Positions 35,473-44,915 of a DNA stretch of 64,000 nt are shown piece by piece. The stretch is from the NCBI RefSeq assembly GCF_003999975.1, contig NZ_RJAC01000003.1:434001-498000 (forward strand), in the 5' to 3' direction. The DNA comes from Actinoplanes solisilvae (lineage in GTDB: Bacteria; Actinomycetota; Actinomycetes; Mycobacteriales; Micromonosporaceae). Positions within the stretch are counted from its first letter, which is position 1; each line of letters opens with the position of its first letter. The position numbers and the translations under genes were made by a program. A model generated the notes under the pieces. It did no database searches. It saw nothing but the letters and a program-made list of their open reading frames with translations, and was not told the DNA's origin.

Positions 35473-37332
35473 TCAGCGGGCGACCTCGATGCGGTCGATG
35501 TCGGGGGAGTAGACCGGGGTGCTGCTGTCGATCTCGATGGTGTTCTTGCCGGCCTTGAGCGGCAGCGACACGGTCGCCGTGGCGGGGCGGTCCCAGCCGC
35601 CGCTGGAGAAGAACGCGGTGGTCTGCGCGTTCTGGCCGTTGGCCGAGATGAGGGCCGAGCGCGGGTCGCCGCTGACGTAGCGGACGTTGACCTGGTATGT
35701 GCCCGCCTTCGGCACGGTCACGTCGCGGAACTGCACCGCGCCGCCGTTGTAGAGGTTGCCCACCTTCTTGCCGCCCGCACACAGCGAGCAGTCAGCAACC
35801 GCGGCACCGTTGGCGACTGTGGCGTTCTCCGCCTCGTAGACGGTGACCCCGGGGTTCGACGATCGCGGCGTCACCCGGAACAGCTCCGCCCCGTGCGACG
35901 GAATCGTGGCCGAGATGCCGCCGTCGCGTACGCCGAGGTTCTTGCCCGCCCACAGGTCGCGTACGTCGGCCTTGCCGCTGAACCCGAAGCTCGCCCACGA
36001 GGCGTCGACCGTGGCCGGGAACGAGCCCATGTTGAACAGCGCCACCGTGTAGGAACCGTCGTGATTGCGCAGACCCCACACCTGCGAGGTGCCCGACGGC
36101 GTCACCGGCCGGCCCGCGATGCCCTGCTGGTCGAGTGCGATCACCTCGCGGTTGGTGAGCAGCTTCAGCCCGTACGCGTCGAGTTCGGTCAGATCGTCAC
36201 CCGTGTAGAGCGGTGCCGCCGCCACAGCCCAGAGCGTCATGTACGCCTTGCGCTCGGCGTCGGTCAGGCCGTCCATCTCGCCGTTGCCGACGTCGAGCGC
36301 GTCCAGGTCGTTCCAGCCGCCCGGACCGGCCCACGGCTGCCACGCGGCCGCGTCGTCCCAGCGCACCTTGACCGAGTTGTTCCAGGTCACCAGCGTGGTG
36401 CAGTAGCACTCGACGTCGGTGTCGATGCGCCAGCCGTTGCTGTTGGCCTTCCAGTCGGCGGCGTAGTCGCGGTCGAGCGACCACGAGACGAGGAACCGGA
36501 TCGGGCGCCCGGTCTTGTCGAGCGCGGCCCGCCACGCCTTGACGTCCTCGCGGTTGTCGTAGTTCGTGCCGCTCTTGAACGAGCCCGGCCCGACGCCGTC
36601 GAGCTTGAGGAAGTCGAAACCCCAGGACGCGATGAGTGCGGCTTGCGAGTCGATGTACTTCGACGCGCACGGCTTCGAGAAGTCAATCTTGTACGAGCTG
36701 TCCCAGCCGTTGGTCGTGCGCAGGTCGGAGTACACGATGTCGCCCGTGGTGCAGCCGGGCGCGTCCGCGATCGGCGTCGTCCCCGAACCGTACGCGCTGA
36801 GGTTGAGCCCGACGGCGAGGTAGATGCCCGCCTTGAGGCCCTTGCCGTGGATGTAGTCGGCGACGTATTTCATGCCGTGCGGGAAGCGCACCGGGTCGGC
36901 CAGTTCGCGGGCGTTGCCGTCGTAGGTGATCGAGTCCCACGACTTGAGGCCGCGCGACCATCCGGCGTCGATGTTGATGTATTCGTAGCCGGCCGGCTTG
37001 AGCTTGCTCGACAGGGCGTCGACCTGCTTGAGCAGGTTGGCCTCGGTGAGCCAGCTGCCGAGGCCGTCGGGGTTGACCTCGGGGCGGTTCAGGGTCTGCA
37101 GGCTCCAGCTCGACCAGCCCATCAGCGGCTTGTCCGCGAGTCCCGGCGCGGCCGCGGCCATGGCCTGCGCGCGCTGCGTGGGGGACGGATCACGGGTGAC
37201 CGTGCCAGGACTCGCGGATGTGGGGGCGGGTTTGGGCTTGGGGCCGTCGGCGAGCGCGGGGGCGGCGCCGAGGGTGAGGACGAGTCCGGCGCCGAACAGT
37301 GCGGCGGCGACGGACCGGGGGACGGACCTCAA
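35473..37332 (-). CDS. Secreted alpha-galactosidase, GH27 with a C-terminal CBM35-like module
   Basis: 619 residues. The TTG start at 37332 has AGGAGG 8 nt upstream. Signal peptide about 1-28, then a short Pro/Ser linker. The GH27 barrel (about 65-400) shows 'LMGWSSWSLQT', 'GYEYINIDAGWSRGLKSWD', 'FPHGMKYVADYIHGKGLKAG' and the nucleophile Asp245 in 'FDFLKLDGVG'. A beta-sandwich (about 400-490) and a carbohydrate-binding module ('YEAENATVANGAAVADCSLC', 'VGNLYNGGAVQFRDVTVPKA') complete it. It would release alpha-1,6-galactose from galactomannan or oligosaccharides outside the cell. It follows the ROK regulator by 12 bp on the same strand. Confidence 0.93.
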   Translation of the reverse strand: MRSVPRSVAAALFGAGLVLTLGAAPALADGPKPKPAPTSASPGTVTRDPSPTQRAQAMAAAAPGLADKPLMGWSSWSLQTLNRPEVNPDGLGSWLTEANLLKQVDALSSKLKPAGYEYINIDAGWSRGLKSWDSITYDGNARELADPVRFPHGMKYVADYIHGKGLKAGIYLAVGLNLSAYGSGTTPIADAPGCTTGDIVYSDLRTTNGWDSSYKIDFSKPCASKYIDSQAALIASWGFDFLKLDGVGPGSFKSGTNYDNREDVKAWRAALDKTGRPIRFLVSWSLDRDYAADWKANSNGWRIDTDVECYCTTLVTWNNSVKVRWDDAAAWQPWAGPGGWNDLDALDVGNGEMDGLTDAERKAYMTLWAVAAAPLYTGDDLTELDAYGLKLLTNREVIALDQQGIAGRPVTPSGTSQVWGLRNHDGSYTVALFNMGSFPATVDASWASFGFSGKADVRDLWAGKNLGVRDGGISATIPSHGAELFRVTPRSSNPGVTVYEAENATVANGAAVADCSLCAGGKKVGNLYNGGAVQFRDVTVPKAGTYQVNVRYVSGDPRSALISANGQNAQTTAFFSSGGWDRPATATVSLPLKAGKNTIEIDSSTPVYSPDIDRIEVAR

Positions 37333-37344
37333 GAGGTGAACCTC

Positions 37345-38499
37345 CTACAAGGGGATCAACCGGTTCTGAATACTCGCGGCGGCGGCACCGCGAGCCCACT
37401 CCTCGAAGGGGAGCGGCCGGATGGACAGGGGACAGTCGGCGGCGGCCCCGAAGGCCTGCCGCTCGAACGCCGCCCGGATGTGTGGTTCGAACAGGTCGTA
37501 CGCGGCCAGGCCCTCGCCGGAGACGACGATGCGGGCCGGTCCGACCAGGTTGGCGACGGCCGCGATGGCCAGGCCGATCGCCTCGCCGGCCCGGGCGAAG
37601 ACCGCCGCGACCCCGGCGTCACCCTGACGGGCCAGGGCGTACGACTCCTCGGCGGTGACCTCTCGCCCGGTGACCGCGCGGACGGCGGCCACTATCGGCT
37701 CGGTGCCGGCGATCGCCTCGACGCAGCCGCGGGCGCCGCAGTGGCACTCGGGCCCGGAAGCGTCGACGCTGAGGTGGCCGATCTCGCCGGCCACCCCGTG
37801 CGCCCCGGTGACCGGCCGCCCGTTGACGACCAGTCCGCAGCCGATGCCGGACCCGACCGTGACCAGGGCGAACGACTCGGCCCCGGCGCCCTCGCCGAAC
37901 CAGTGCTCGGCGGTCGTCAGAGCTTTGACGTCGTTCTCGACCGTGACGGTCAGCCCGGTCGCGTTGGCGGCCAGCCGGGCCAGTTCGACGTTGTGCCACT
38001 GCAGGAACGGCGAGTAGCGCACCAGCCCGCTCGCCCGGTCGACGTCGCCCGAGACGGCCAGGCCCAGGCGACGGGTGCGGTCGCGGAAGCGCTCGTCGAG
38101 CAGGCCGTCGACCAGGGTGGCGATCTCGTCGAGCACGTCGATGACGGCGGCGCTGCGCAGCGGCCGGTGGGCGACCGCCCGGACCTGCGCGGTCAGGTCG
38201 CAGACGACCCCTATGAGCTCGTCGGCGGTGAGCTTGACGCCGACGAAGAACTCCCGGTCGGGGTGGACCGTCAGGGGACTGGCCGGGCGGCCGGCGCCGG
38301 GGCCGGATCGCTCGGTCGCGTCCATCTCGGTCAGATAGCCGGCGTCGATGAGCGGCCGCGCCGCCTTGGTCACCGCCGCGCTGGAGAACCCCAGCCGGCG
38401 GGCCAGGCTCACCCTGCTCTGTGGACCCGCGGTCACCAGGGCGGTCAGGATCGCCGCCGCGGCGGGGGACGCGGCGAGGGCGGCGTCGTCATCAATCAC
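37345..38499 (-). CDS. ROK-family transcriptional regulator of the galactoside locus
   Basis: 384 residues from GTG 38499; an open extension of 59 codons upstream covers the AT-rich operator and is rejected. The N-terminal helix-turn-helix is 'SRVSLARRLGFSSAAVTKAA' (about 35-55). The ROK kinase-like fold has 'LVTVGSGIGCGLVVNGRPV', 'HGVAGEIGHLSVDASGPEC' and the zinc motif 'CHCGARGCVEAIAG'. These are the ROK sugar-binding and metal features. It probably represses both divergent transcripts in the absence of galactosides or a derived sugar. Translation is closely followed by the GH27 gene. Confidence 0.92.
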   Translation of the reverse strand: MIDDDAALAASPAAAAILTALVTAGPQSRVSLARRLGFSSAAVTKAARPLIDAGYLTEMDATERSGPGAGRPASPLTVHPDREFFVGVKLTADELIGVVCDLTAQVRAVAHRPLRSAAVIDVLDEIATLVDGLLDERFRDRTRRLGLAVSGDVDRASGLVRYSPFLQWHNVELARLAANATGLTVTVENDVKALTTAEHWFGEGAGAESFALVTVGSGIGCGLVVNGRPVTGAHGVAGEIGHLSVDASGPECHCGARGCVEAIAGTEPIVAAVRAVTGREVTAEESYALARQGDAGVAAVFARAGEAIGLAIAAVANLVGPARIVVSGEGLAAYDLFEPHIRAAFERQAFGAAADCPLSIRPLPFEEWARGAAAASIQNRLIPL

Positions 38500-38504
38500 G
38501 TCCC

Positions 38505-38547
38505 GAAAACTAGGATCAATAATTAACTTCGTCAAGTATTGATTTTC
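38505..38547. promoter_or_regulatory. AT-rich inverted-repeat operator between divergent galactoside transcripts
   Basis: Within a 121-bp divergent gap a strikingly AT-rich block holds nested inverted repeats: GAAAAC/GATTTTC outside, ATCAATA (38515-38521) with TATTGAT (38537-38543), and ACTT-CGTC-AAGT at the centre. The arms are slightly unequal. It is well placed as the ROK repressor site controlling ROK-GH27 and GH36-ABC. Confidence 0.6.
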
Positions 38548-38620
38548 GCGGATGATCGCTCCTACGCTCACCGGCACGTCATCGCCCCGACATCGGCGTG
38601 TAACAGCGAGGACCCCACGA

Positions 38621-40690
38621 ATGCCAGTCGTCTTCGCCCCCGAGCACCACCTTTGGCTGCTCAGCGGGCCATCCACCAGCTACGCCCTCCGTCTCGACGG
38701 CGGCGGCGTGCGCCACGTGCACTGGGGAGCGCCGCTCACCCTCGAGGCCGCGACAGCGTTGTCCGAGCCCGTTCCCGACCCGGCCGCCAGCAGCTTCGAG
38801 CAGGGAACGGGTGAGGCCGAGCTGCGGGTCGAGGGCGGCGCCCAGTTCGGCCCGTCCTCGCTGCTGGTGCGCTTCGCCGACGGCACCAGCGCGATCGAAT
38901 GGGTCTACGAAGGACACAAGATCGACGGCGAGCACCTGAGCGTGCGCCTGGCCGACCGGCACTACCCGCTCGCCGTCACCCTGCACTACCGGCTCGCCGG
39001 AGACGTCCTCGAACGCTGGACCGACGTCACCAACCGGGGGAGCGAGCCGATCACCCTCCTGCGCTGCGACTCCGCCGCGTGGACCCTGCCGGCCCGCGCC
39101 GAGCACCGGCTCAGCCACCTGGTCGGCGCGTGGGTCAGCGAGTCGCGGCTGCGCCGGGCTCCGCTGCCGGTGGCCGAGACCGTGCTGACCAGCCGCCGTG
39201 GCGTGACCAGCCACCACGCGAGCCCCTGGCTGGCCCTCGACGACGGCACGGCCGGCGAGGACCACGGCGAGGTGTTCAGCGCCGCGCTGGCGTGGAGCGG
39301 GAGCTGGCGGATCACGCTGCACCGCGACCCCGGCGGCCGCACGGGCTTCACCGGCGGCTTCGGCCACGAGGGACTGACCTGGACCCTCGGCGCGGGCGAG
39401 ACCCTGTCGACGCCCGTGTTCGCGGGGACGTGGTCGAGCGAGGGCTTCGGCGGCGTCTCGCGCGTCTGGCACTCGTACGTGCGCCTGAGGGTCTTGACCC
39501 ACCCGGACGAGGACCGCCCGGTGCTCTACAACTCGTGGGAGGCCACCGGGTTCGACGTCGAGGAGGCCGGGCAGATGGCCCTGGCCGCGCGGGCCGCCGA
39601 CCTCGGGGTCGAACTGTTCGTGATGGACGACGGCTGGTTCGGCGCCCGCACCGGCGAGCACGCGGGCCTCGGCGACTGGACGCCCAACCCGAAACGGTTC
39701 CCGGACGGGCTGCGCCCGCTCGCGGCCGAGGTGCGCCGGCTCGGCATGCGATTCGGGCTGTGGATCGAACCCGAGAGCGTCAACGCCGACAGCGACCTCT
39801 ACCGCGAACACCCCGACTGGGTGGTGCACCAGCCGAACCGCCGCCGCACCGAGCTGCGCAGCCAGATGGTGCTCGACCTGGCCCGGCCCGAGGTCGCCGC
39901 GTGGACGCACGCCTGGCTCGACAAGCTCGTCGGGGATCTCGACCTCGACTACCTGAAGTGGGACTTCAACCGGGCCCTGACCGAAGCCGCCCCCGACTCG
40001 GTGTTCCTCGACCACACGCGGGCCGTCTACGGCATCATGGACCGGCTGCGCGCCGACCACCCCGGGCTGCGCATCGAGGCCTGCGCCGGCGGCGGCGGGC
40101 GGGCCGACCTGGGCATCCTGCGCCGCACCGACCAGATCTGGCCCAGCGACAACACCGACCCGGTCGACCGGCTCGGCATCCAGCACGGCTTCAGCCAGCT
40201 GTTCCCGGCCCAGGTCATGAGCGCCTGGGTGACCGACAACCCGAACGTCACCACCGCGCGCTCGACGCCGTTGCGGTTCCGCTTCCATATGGCGATGGCC
40301 GGGGCGCTCGGCCTCGGCGGTGACCTCACCACCTGGACACCCGATGAGCTGACCGAGGCGGCCGCCCTGGTCGCCGCGTACAAGGACGTGCGGCCCGTCA
40401 TCCAGCACGGCGACGCTCACCGGCTCACCGGCGCGGGCACGCTCACCGGCGTCCACTACGTCTGGGCCGACGAGCACGTGGTCCTCGCCTGGTGCCCGTC
40501 GCGCGCCTACGGCCACGACCCGGGTCCGCTGCGGCTGACCGCGGTGAAGCCCGGCGTCCTCTACCGAGACCTCGATTCCGGAACCACCTACCCCGGGGAG
40601 GTCCTGCTCGGCCGGGGCCTGCCCCTCACCCTCCCGTCCGGTGACCATGCCAGCGCGCTGGTCCGGCTTTCCCCCGTGGAGCAGTCATGA
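38621..40690 (+). CDS. Alpha-galactosidase, GH36 (intracellular)
   Basis: 689 residues from ATG 38621 (GAGGA upstream); 23 more codons open in frame run into the operator and are rejected. The N-terminal beta-supersandwich (about 1-280) precedes the barrel with 'VLYNSWEATGFDVEEAGQM', 'ELFVMDDGWFGAR', 'GLWIEPESVNADSDLYREHP', nucleophile Asp448 in 'LDYLKWDFNR' and acid/base Asp510 in 'IWPSDNTDPVDR'. 'ACAGGGGRADLGIL' also fits GH36. No signal peptide, so it hydrolyses imported alpha-galactosides (melibiose/raffinose type). It heads the operon with the ABC importer; the stop overlaps the next start (ATGA). Confidence 0.95.
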   Translation: MPVVFAPEHHLWLLSGPSTSYALRLDGGGVRHVHWGAPLTLEAATALSEPVPDPAASSFEQGTGEAELRVEGGAQFGPSSLLVRFADGTSAIEWVYEGHKIDGEHLSVRLADRHYPLAVTLHYRLAGDVLERWTDVTNRGSEPITLLRCDSAAWTLPARAEHRLSHLVGAWVSESRLRRAPLPVAETVLTSRRGVTSHHASPWLALDDGTAGEDHGEVFSAALAWSGSWRITLHRDPGGRTGFTGGFGHEGLTWTLGAGETLSTPVFAGTWSSEGFGGVSRVWHSYVRLRVLTHPDEDRPVLYNSWEATGFDVEEAGQMALAARAADLGVELFVMDDGWFGARTGEHAGLGDWTPNPKRFPDGLRPLAAEVRRLGMRFGLWIEPESVNADSDLYREHPDWVVHQPNRRRTELRSQMVLDLARPEVAAWTHAWLDKLVGDLDLDYLKWDFNRALTEAAPDSVFLDHTRAVYGIMDRLRADHPGLRIEACAGGGGRADLGILRRTDQIWPSDNTDPVDRLGIQHGFSQLFPAQVMSAWVTDNPNVTTARSTPLRFRFHMAMAGALGLGGDLTTWTPDELTEAAALVAAYKDVRPVIQHGDAHRLTGAGTLTGVHYVWADEHVVLAWCPSRAYGHDPGPLRLTAVKPGVLYRDLDSGTTYPGEVLLGRGLPLTLPSGDHASALVRLSPVEQS

Positions 40691-41946
40691 CGCAGTCCCG
40701 CCGTACCGTCCTCAAGGGCGCCGCCGCTCTCGGCGCGATCCCGATCCTCGCCGCCTGCACCGGCGGCGACCCGGCTTCCTCATCCGACGGCAAGGCCACT
40801 TCGCTCGGCTCCGGCCTCGCCGACGCGGTGCCGAAGTCGGGCATCCAGGCCATGGTCGACGGCTTCCAGACCAGCAGCGGCGACACCGTACGCCTCAATG
40901 TCATGCCGCGCGACCAGCTCGTCAACAACATCAGCACCTACCTGCAGGCCAACCCGGAAGACGTCATCACCTGGTTCGCCGGCTACCGCATGCGGTTCTA
41001 CGCCGACAAGGGCCTGCTCGCCCCGATCGACGACGTGTGGGAGAAGATCGGCGCGAACTTCGGCACCGGCCTGGCCGCGGCCTCGTCGCACGAGGGCAAG
41101 AAATACCTCGTGCCGAACTACAACTACCCGTGGGTCGTCTTCTACCGCAAGAGCGTCTTCCAGCAGCACGGCTACCAGGTGCCGAAGACCTTCGACGCGC
41201 TCGTCGCCCTGTGCGCCCAGATGAAGAAGGACGGGCTCAGCCCGATCGCGTTCGGCGGCAAGGACGGCTGGCCCGCGATGGGCACGTTCGACTACCTGAA
41301 CATGCGCACCAACGGCTACCAGTTCCACGTCGACCTGTGCGCCCACAAGGAATCGTGGGACTCGCCGAAGGTCAAGGCGGTCTTCGACAACTGGAAGGCG
41401 CTGCTGCCCTACCAGGACACCGCCGCCCTCGGCCAGAGCTGGCAGCAGGCGGCGAAGAACCTGGCCAACAAGAAGAGCGGCCTGTACGTCATCGGCACCT
41501 TCCTGCTGCAGGAGATCACCGACAAATCCGTCGTCGACGACCTCGACTTCTTCCCGTTCCCCGAGATCGCCGTCGAGGGCACCGAAGCCGTCGAGGCCCC
41601 GATCGACGGATTCGTGATGTCCAAGCGGGCCGAGAAGAACAAGGCGGCCAAGGACTTCCTCGCCTACCTGGGCACCCCCGCCGCCCAGGATGCGTACGCG
41701 GCCAAGGACCCCTCGAATCTGCAGACCGCCGCCGGTGCGAACACGTCGAGCTTCTCGCCGATCCAGAAGAAGGCGGCCGAGCTCATCGCCGCGTCGAAGA
41801 ACGTCAGCCAGTTCTTCGACCGTGACGCGCTGCCGGCCATGGCCAGCAACGTGATGATCCCGGCACTGCAGGGCTTCGTGAAGGACGGCACCATCGACAC
41901 GCGCGGTCTCGAAGCTCAGGCCAAGACGCTGTACGCCTCGGCGTAG
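40687..41946 (+). CDS. ABC sugar transporter substrate-binding lipoprotein
   Basis: 419 residues. A twin-arginine-like lipoprotein signal 'SRRTVLKGAAALGAIPILAAC' without its last residue places the lipid-anchored Cys at about 24. The family-1 solute-binding fold shows 'DTVRLNVMPRDQLVNNISTY', 'PEDVITWFAGYRMRFYADKG', 'YNYPWVVFYRKSVFQQHGYQ', 'FGGKDGWPAMGTFDYLN' and 'AYLGTPAAQDAYAAKD'. Aromatic residues along the cleft suit sugar stacking. It would deliver alpha-galactosides or a related oligosaccharide to the two permeases downstream. Confidence 0.92.
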   Translation: MTQSRRTVLKGAAALGAIPILAACTGGDPASSSDGKATSLGSGLADAVPKSGIQAMVDGFQTSSGDTVRLNVMPRDQLVNNISTYLQANPEDVITWFAGYRMRFYADKGLLAPIDDVWEKIGANFGTGLAAASSHEGKKYLVPNYNYPWVVFYRKSVFQQHGYQVPKTFDALVALCAQMKKDGLSPIAFGGKDGWPAMGTFDYLNMRTNGYQFHVDLCAHKESWDSPKVKAVFDNWKALLPYQDTAALGQSWQQAAKNLANKKSGLYVIGTFLLQEITDKSVVDDLDFFPFPEIAVEGTEAVEAPIDGFVMSKRAEKNKAAKDFLAYLGTPAAQDAYAAKDPSNLQTAAGANTSSFSPIQKKAAELIAASKNVSQFFDRDALPAMASNVMIPALQGFVKDGTIDTRGLEAQAKTLYASA

Positions 41947-41948
41947 TC

Positions 41949-42836
41949 ATGTCCAAGCTCCGCCTGTCCCGTTCCGACCGGGTCGTGCTCGCCGTCATGG
42001 TGGGTGTGCCGACCCTCGTCCAGGCCGTGCTGGTCTGGATCCCCACGCTGCTCTCGATCGGGCTGTCCTTCACCCGCTGGAACGGTCTCGCCGTCTCCGA
42101 CATCGAACCGGCCGGGCTCAGCAACTACCGGTTCGCCGTCGAGGACTACCCGCCGTTCTGGCCGGCCGTCGCCCACAACGTGATCTGGCTGGCCTTCCTC
42201 GCGCTGATCGCCACCCCGCTCGGGGTGGCGCTCGCCGTCGTGCTCGACCAGAACATCCGCGGCAGCCGCATCTACCAGAGCATCTTCTTCACCCCGGTGA
42301 TGCTCTCGCTCGTGCTGGTCGGCATCATCTGGCAGCTCGTCTACGCCCGCGACGACGGCCTGCTCAACAACGTGCTCGGCACGGCCGGCACCCCCGGCGC
42401 GGTCGACTGGTTCGGCGACCCCGACGTGAACCTGTGGGCCGCGCTGGTCGCGACGGCCTGGCGGCACGCGGGCTACATCATGGTGCTCTACCTGGCCGGG
42501 CTCAAGGGCCTCGACCCGACCCTGCGCGAGGCCGCGGCGATCGACGGCGCCAACGGCCGGCAGACCCTGTTCCGCGTGGTCTTCCCGGCGATGAAACAGA
42601 TCAACGTGCTGGTCGTGGTCATCACGTTCATCGAGGCGCTGCGCGCGTTCGACATCGCGTACGTCATCAACCGCGGCACGAACGGCCTGGAGCTGCTGAG
42701 CATCCTCGTCATCCAGAACCTCGTCGGCGAGGGGCAGGTCATCGGCGTGGGCTCGGCGCTGGCCGTGCTGCTGCTGGTGGTCTCGCTCGTGCCGATCGTC
42801 ATCTACCTCGTGCGTACGTTCCGGAGGGCCTCTTGA
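41949..42836 (+). CDS. ABC sugar transporter permease, MalF-like
   Basis: 295 residues with six membrane helices ('VVLAVMVGVPTLVQAVLVWI', 'VIWLAFLALIATPLGVALAV', 'IFFTPVMLSLVLVGIIWQLV' and others). The EAA loop is 'EAAAIDGANGRQTLFRVVFP' at about 195-214, which docks the ATPase. It starts 2 bp after the binding-protein stop and ends overlapping the next permease start. No ATPase gene is in the operon, so a shared MsiK-type ATPase encoded elsewhere probably energises it. Confidence 0.93.
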   Translation: MSKLRLSRSDRVVLAVMVGVPTLVQAVLVWIPTLLSIGLSFTRWNGLAVSDIEPAGLSNYRFAVEDYPPFWPAVAHNVIWLAFLALIATPLGVALAVVLDQNIRGSRIYQSIFFTPVMLSLVLVGIIWQLVYARDDGLLNNVLGTAGTPGAVDWFGDPDVNLWAALVATAWRHAGYIMVLYLAGLKGLDPTLREAAAIDGANGRQTLFRVVFPAMKQINVLVVVITFIEALRAFDIAYVINRGTNGLELLSILVIQNLVGEGQVIGVGSALAVLLLVVSLVPIVIYLVRTFRRAS

Positions 42837-43684
42837 GACGGCCACGTTATGGGACCCATCTGTTCCTGCTTTTCATGGCCGCCCTGTGGCTCGCGCCGCT
42901 GCTGTGGACCCTGTACACGGCGCTGCGACCCAAGGCCGTGACCGACAAGTACGGATATTGGAGTCTGCGCGGCCCGCTGAACCTCGACAACTTCAGCACC
43001 GCATGGACCCAGGGCCAGCTCCCCACGTACTTCGTGAACTCGATCTACATCACGGTCCCGGCGGTGCTGCTGACCCTGGCGCTCGCGGCCATGATGGCGT
43101 TCGCGGTCAGCCGCTTCACCTGGAAGTTCAACATCACGCTGCTGATCCTGTTCACGGCGGGCAACATGCTGCCGCCGCAGGTGCTCGCCGCGCCGCTGTT
43201 CGAAATGTTCAAACACACCCCACTGCCCTATTCACTGAGTACGTCGGGGTCGCTGCTGGACACGTACTACGCGGTGATCGCGGTCGAGGTCGCCTTCCAG
43301 CTCGGATTCTGCACATTCGTACTGTCGAACTACATGAAGACGCTGCCCGTCGAACTCACCGAGGCGGCGCTCGTGGACGGGGCCGGGGTGTGGCGGCAGT
43401 TCCGCCAGATCATCCTGCCGCTCACCCGGCCCGCCCTCGCCGCCCTCGGCACCCTGCAGGTCATCTGGCTCTACAACGACTTCTTCTGGCCGCTGCTGTT
43501 CCTGCAGACCGGCGACCGGCTGCCCATCACCACCGGCGTCAACGCGCTGCAGGGCCAGTTCATCCAGAACTACAACCTGATCGCCGCGGGCGCCACCATC
43601 ACCGTCATCCCCGCGCTTATCGTCTACCTCGCGCTGCAGCGGCACTTCGTGGCCGGACTGACGCTCGGCGCCAACAAGGGATAG
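42833..43684 (+). CDS. ABC sugar transporter permease, MalG-like
   Basis: 283 residues from TTG 42833, chosen because GGAGG (42822-42826) lies 6 nt upstream and the TTGA overlap matches the operon's style. Six helices ('LFLLFMAALWLAPLLWTLY', 'FVNSIYITVPAVLLTLALAA' and others). The EAA motif is 'EAALVDGAGVWRQFRQIILP' at about 180-199. 'FFWPLLFLQTGDRLPITTGV' is typical of the second permease. It forms the heteromeric membrane channel with the preceding gene product. Confidence 0.92.
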   Translation: MRRPRYGTHLFLLFMAALWLAPLLWTLYTALRPKAVTDKYGYWSLRGPLNLDNFSTAWTQGQLPTYFVNSIYITVPAVLLTLALAAMMAFAVSRFTWKFNITLLILFTAGNMLPPQVLAAPLFEMFKHTPLPYSLSTSGSLLDTYYAVIAVEVAFQLGFCTFVLSNYMKTLPVELTEAALVDGAGVWRQFRQIILPLTRPALAALGTLQVIWLYNDFFWPLLFLQTGDRLPITTGVNALQGQFIQNYNLIAAGATITVIPALIVYLALQRHFVAGLTLGANKG

Positions 43685-43715
43685 CCGTCCCTCCGAAGAA
43701 TTGCGAGACCGTTCG

Positions 43716-44669
43716 ATGGCACAGTTCGACCTTCCCGTCTCCTCCCTGCAGTCTTACGCTCCGGACGTCCAACGGCCCGACGACTTCGACGCCTTCTGGC
43801 AGGGCACGCTCGACGACGCCGCCGGCTACGACCTGGCCCCGAGCTTCGAGCCGGTCGACGTACTGCTCCCCGGCGTCAACGTCTACGACGTGCGCTGGTC
43901 CGGCTACGGCGGCTCGCGCGTCGCCGGCTGGTTCCTCACCCCGGCCCACAGCACCGGCCCCCGGCCCACCATCATCCAGTTCATCGGGTACGGCGGAGGG
44001 CGCGGACGCCCCCACGAGTGGCTGCTCTACCCCGCGGCCGGCTACAACGTGCTGGTCATGGACTCGCGCGGCCAGGGCGACGGCGACACCCCCGACCTGC
44101 CCGGCGTCGGCCCGCAGCACGTCGGCCTGCTCACCCGCGGCGTGCTCGACCCGCACGACTACTACTACCGCCGCCTGTTCACCGACGCCGTACGCGCCGT
44201 CGACGCGGCCCTGACCCGGCCCGAGACCGACCCGGCCGCCGTGGTCGTGGCCGGCGCGTCCCAGGGCGGCGCGATCGCCCAGGCCGTGGCGGGTCTGCGC
44301 CCGGGGCTGCGCGGCGCCATCATCGACGTGCCGTTCCTGACGTACTTCCGGCGCGCCACCGAGATCACCGACGCCCGGCCGTACCGCGAGCTGTCCGACA
44401 TGTTCGCCGTCAACCGCGACCGCATCGAGCAGGCGTTCACCACCCTGTCGTACTTCGACGGAGTCCACTTCGCGGCCCGTGCCACCGCACCGGCGCTCTA
44501 CGCGGTCGGGCTGATGGACGACATCTGCCCGCCGTCGACGGTGTACGCCGCCTACAACCGCTACGGCGGCCCGAAGGAGATCCGCGTGTGGCCCTACAAC
44601 GGCCACGAGGGCGGCGCGACGATCCAGCAGGTCGAGAACCTGCGCTGGCTGCACACCCTGCTCGGCTGA
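43716..44669 (+). CDS. Acetylxylan esterase / CE7-type carbohydrate deacetylase
   Basis: 317 residues from ATG 43716. The alpha/beta-hydrolase shows the CE7 signatures 'RGQGDGDTPD' (RGQ motif, about 118-127), nucleophile Ser182 in 'VVAGASQGGAIAQAV', and the C-terminal 'NGHEGGATIQQ' with catalytic His. 'IQFIGYGGGRGRPHEWL' holds the oxyanion region. No signal peptide. It removes acetyl groups from imported oligosaccharides, so the locus may target acetylated galactoglucomannan fragments. It is 31 bp after the second permease, probably in the same operon. Confidence 0.92.
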   Translation: MAQFDLPVSSLQSYAPDVQRPDDFDAFWQGTLDDAAGYDLAPSFEPVDVLLPGVNVYDVRWSGYGGSRVAGWFLTPAHSTGPRPTIIQFIGYGGGRGRPHEWLLYPAAGYNVLVMDSRGQGDGDTPDLPGVGPQHVGLLTRGVLDPHDYYYRRLFTDAVRAVDAALTRPETDPAAVVVAGASQGGAIAQAVAGLRPGLRGAIIDVPFLTYFRRATEITDARPYRELSDMFAVNRDRIEQAFTTLSYFDGVHFAARATAPALYAVGLMDDICPPSTVYAAYNRYGGPKEIRVWPYNGHEGGATIQQVENLRWLHTLLG

Positions 44670-44676
44670 CCCGGTG

Positions 44677-44715
44677 CCGGCCGGGGCCGGGCCGCTCCCG
44701 ACCCACCCCGGCCGG
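44677..44715 (+). terminator. Possible hairpin terminator of the galactoside operon
   Basis: Inverted repeat CCGGCCGGGG (44677-44686) and CCCCGGCCGG (44706-44715) with a 19-nt loop, beginning 8 bp after the esterase stop. No U-tract. Confidence 0.5.
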
Positions 44716-44915
44716 TCAGGCGGCCGTCTCACCCCAGTCGCTGAAGTCTTTCCAAGCCATGCCCGTATTGTGCACTTGTCACCCAACGGGTTCTTGCCCG
44801 CAGTGGCGCGAAAGGCGCGCTGCGGCCTTTCGTGGCAGGTGGTCGCGAGGGGCGGCGAGGGCGACCGCACCTGCGGTTGAGGACTGTCACGTCGCGTACG
44901 TCTGGAGTTTTCGTC

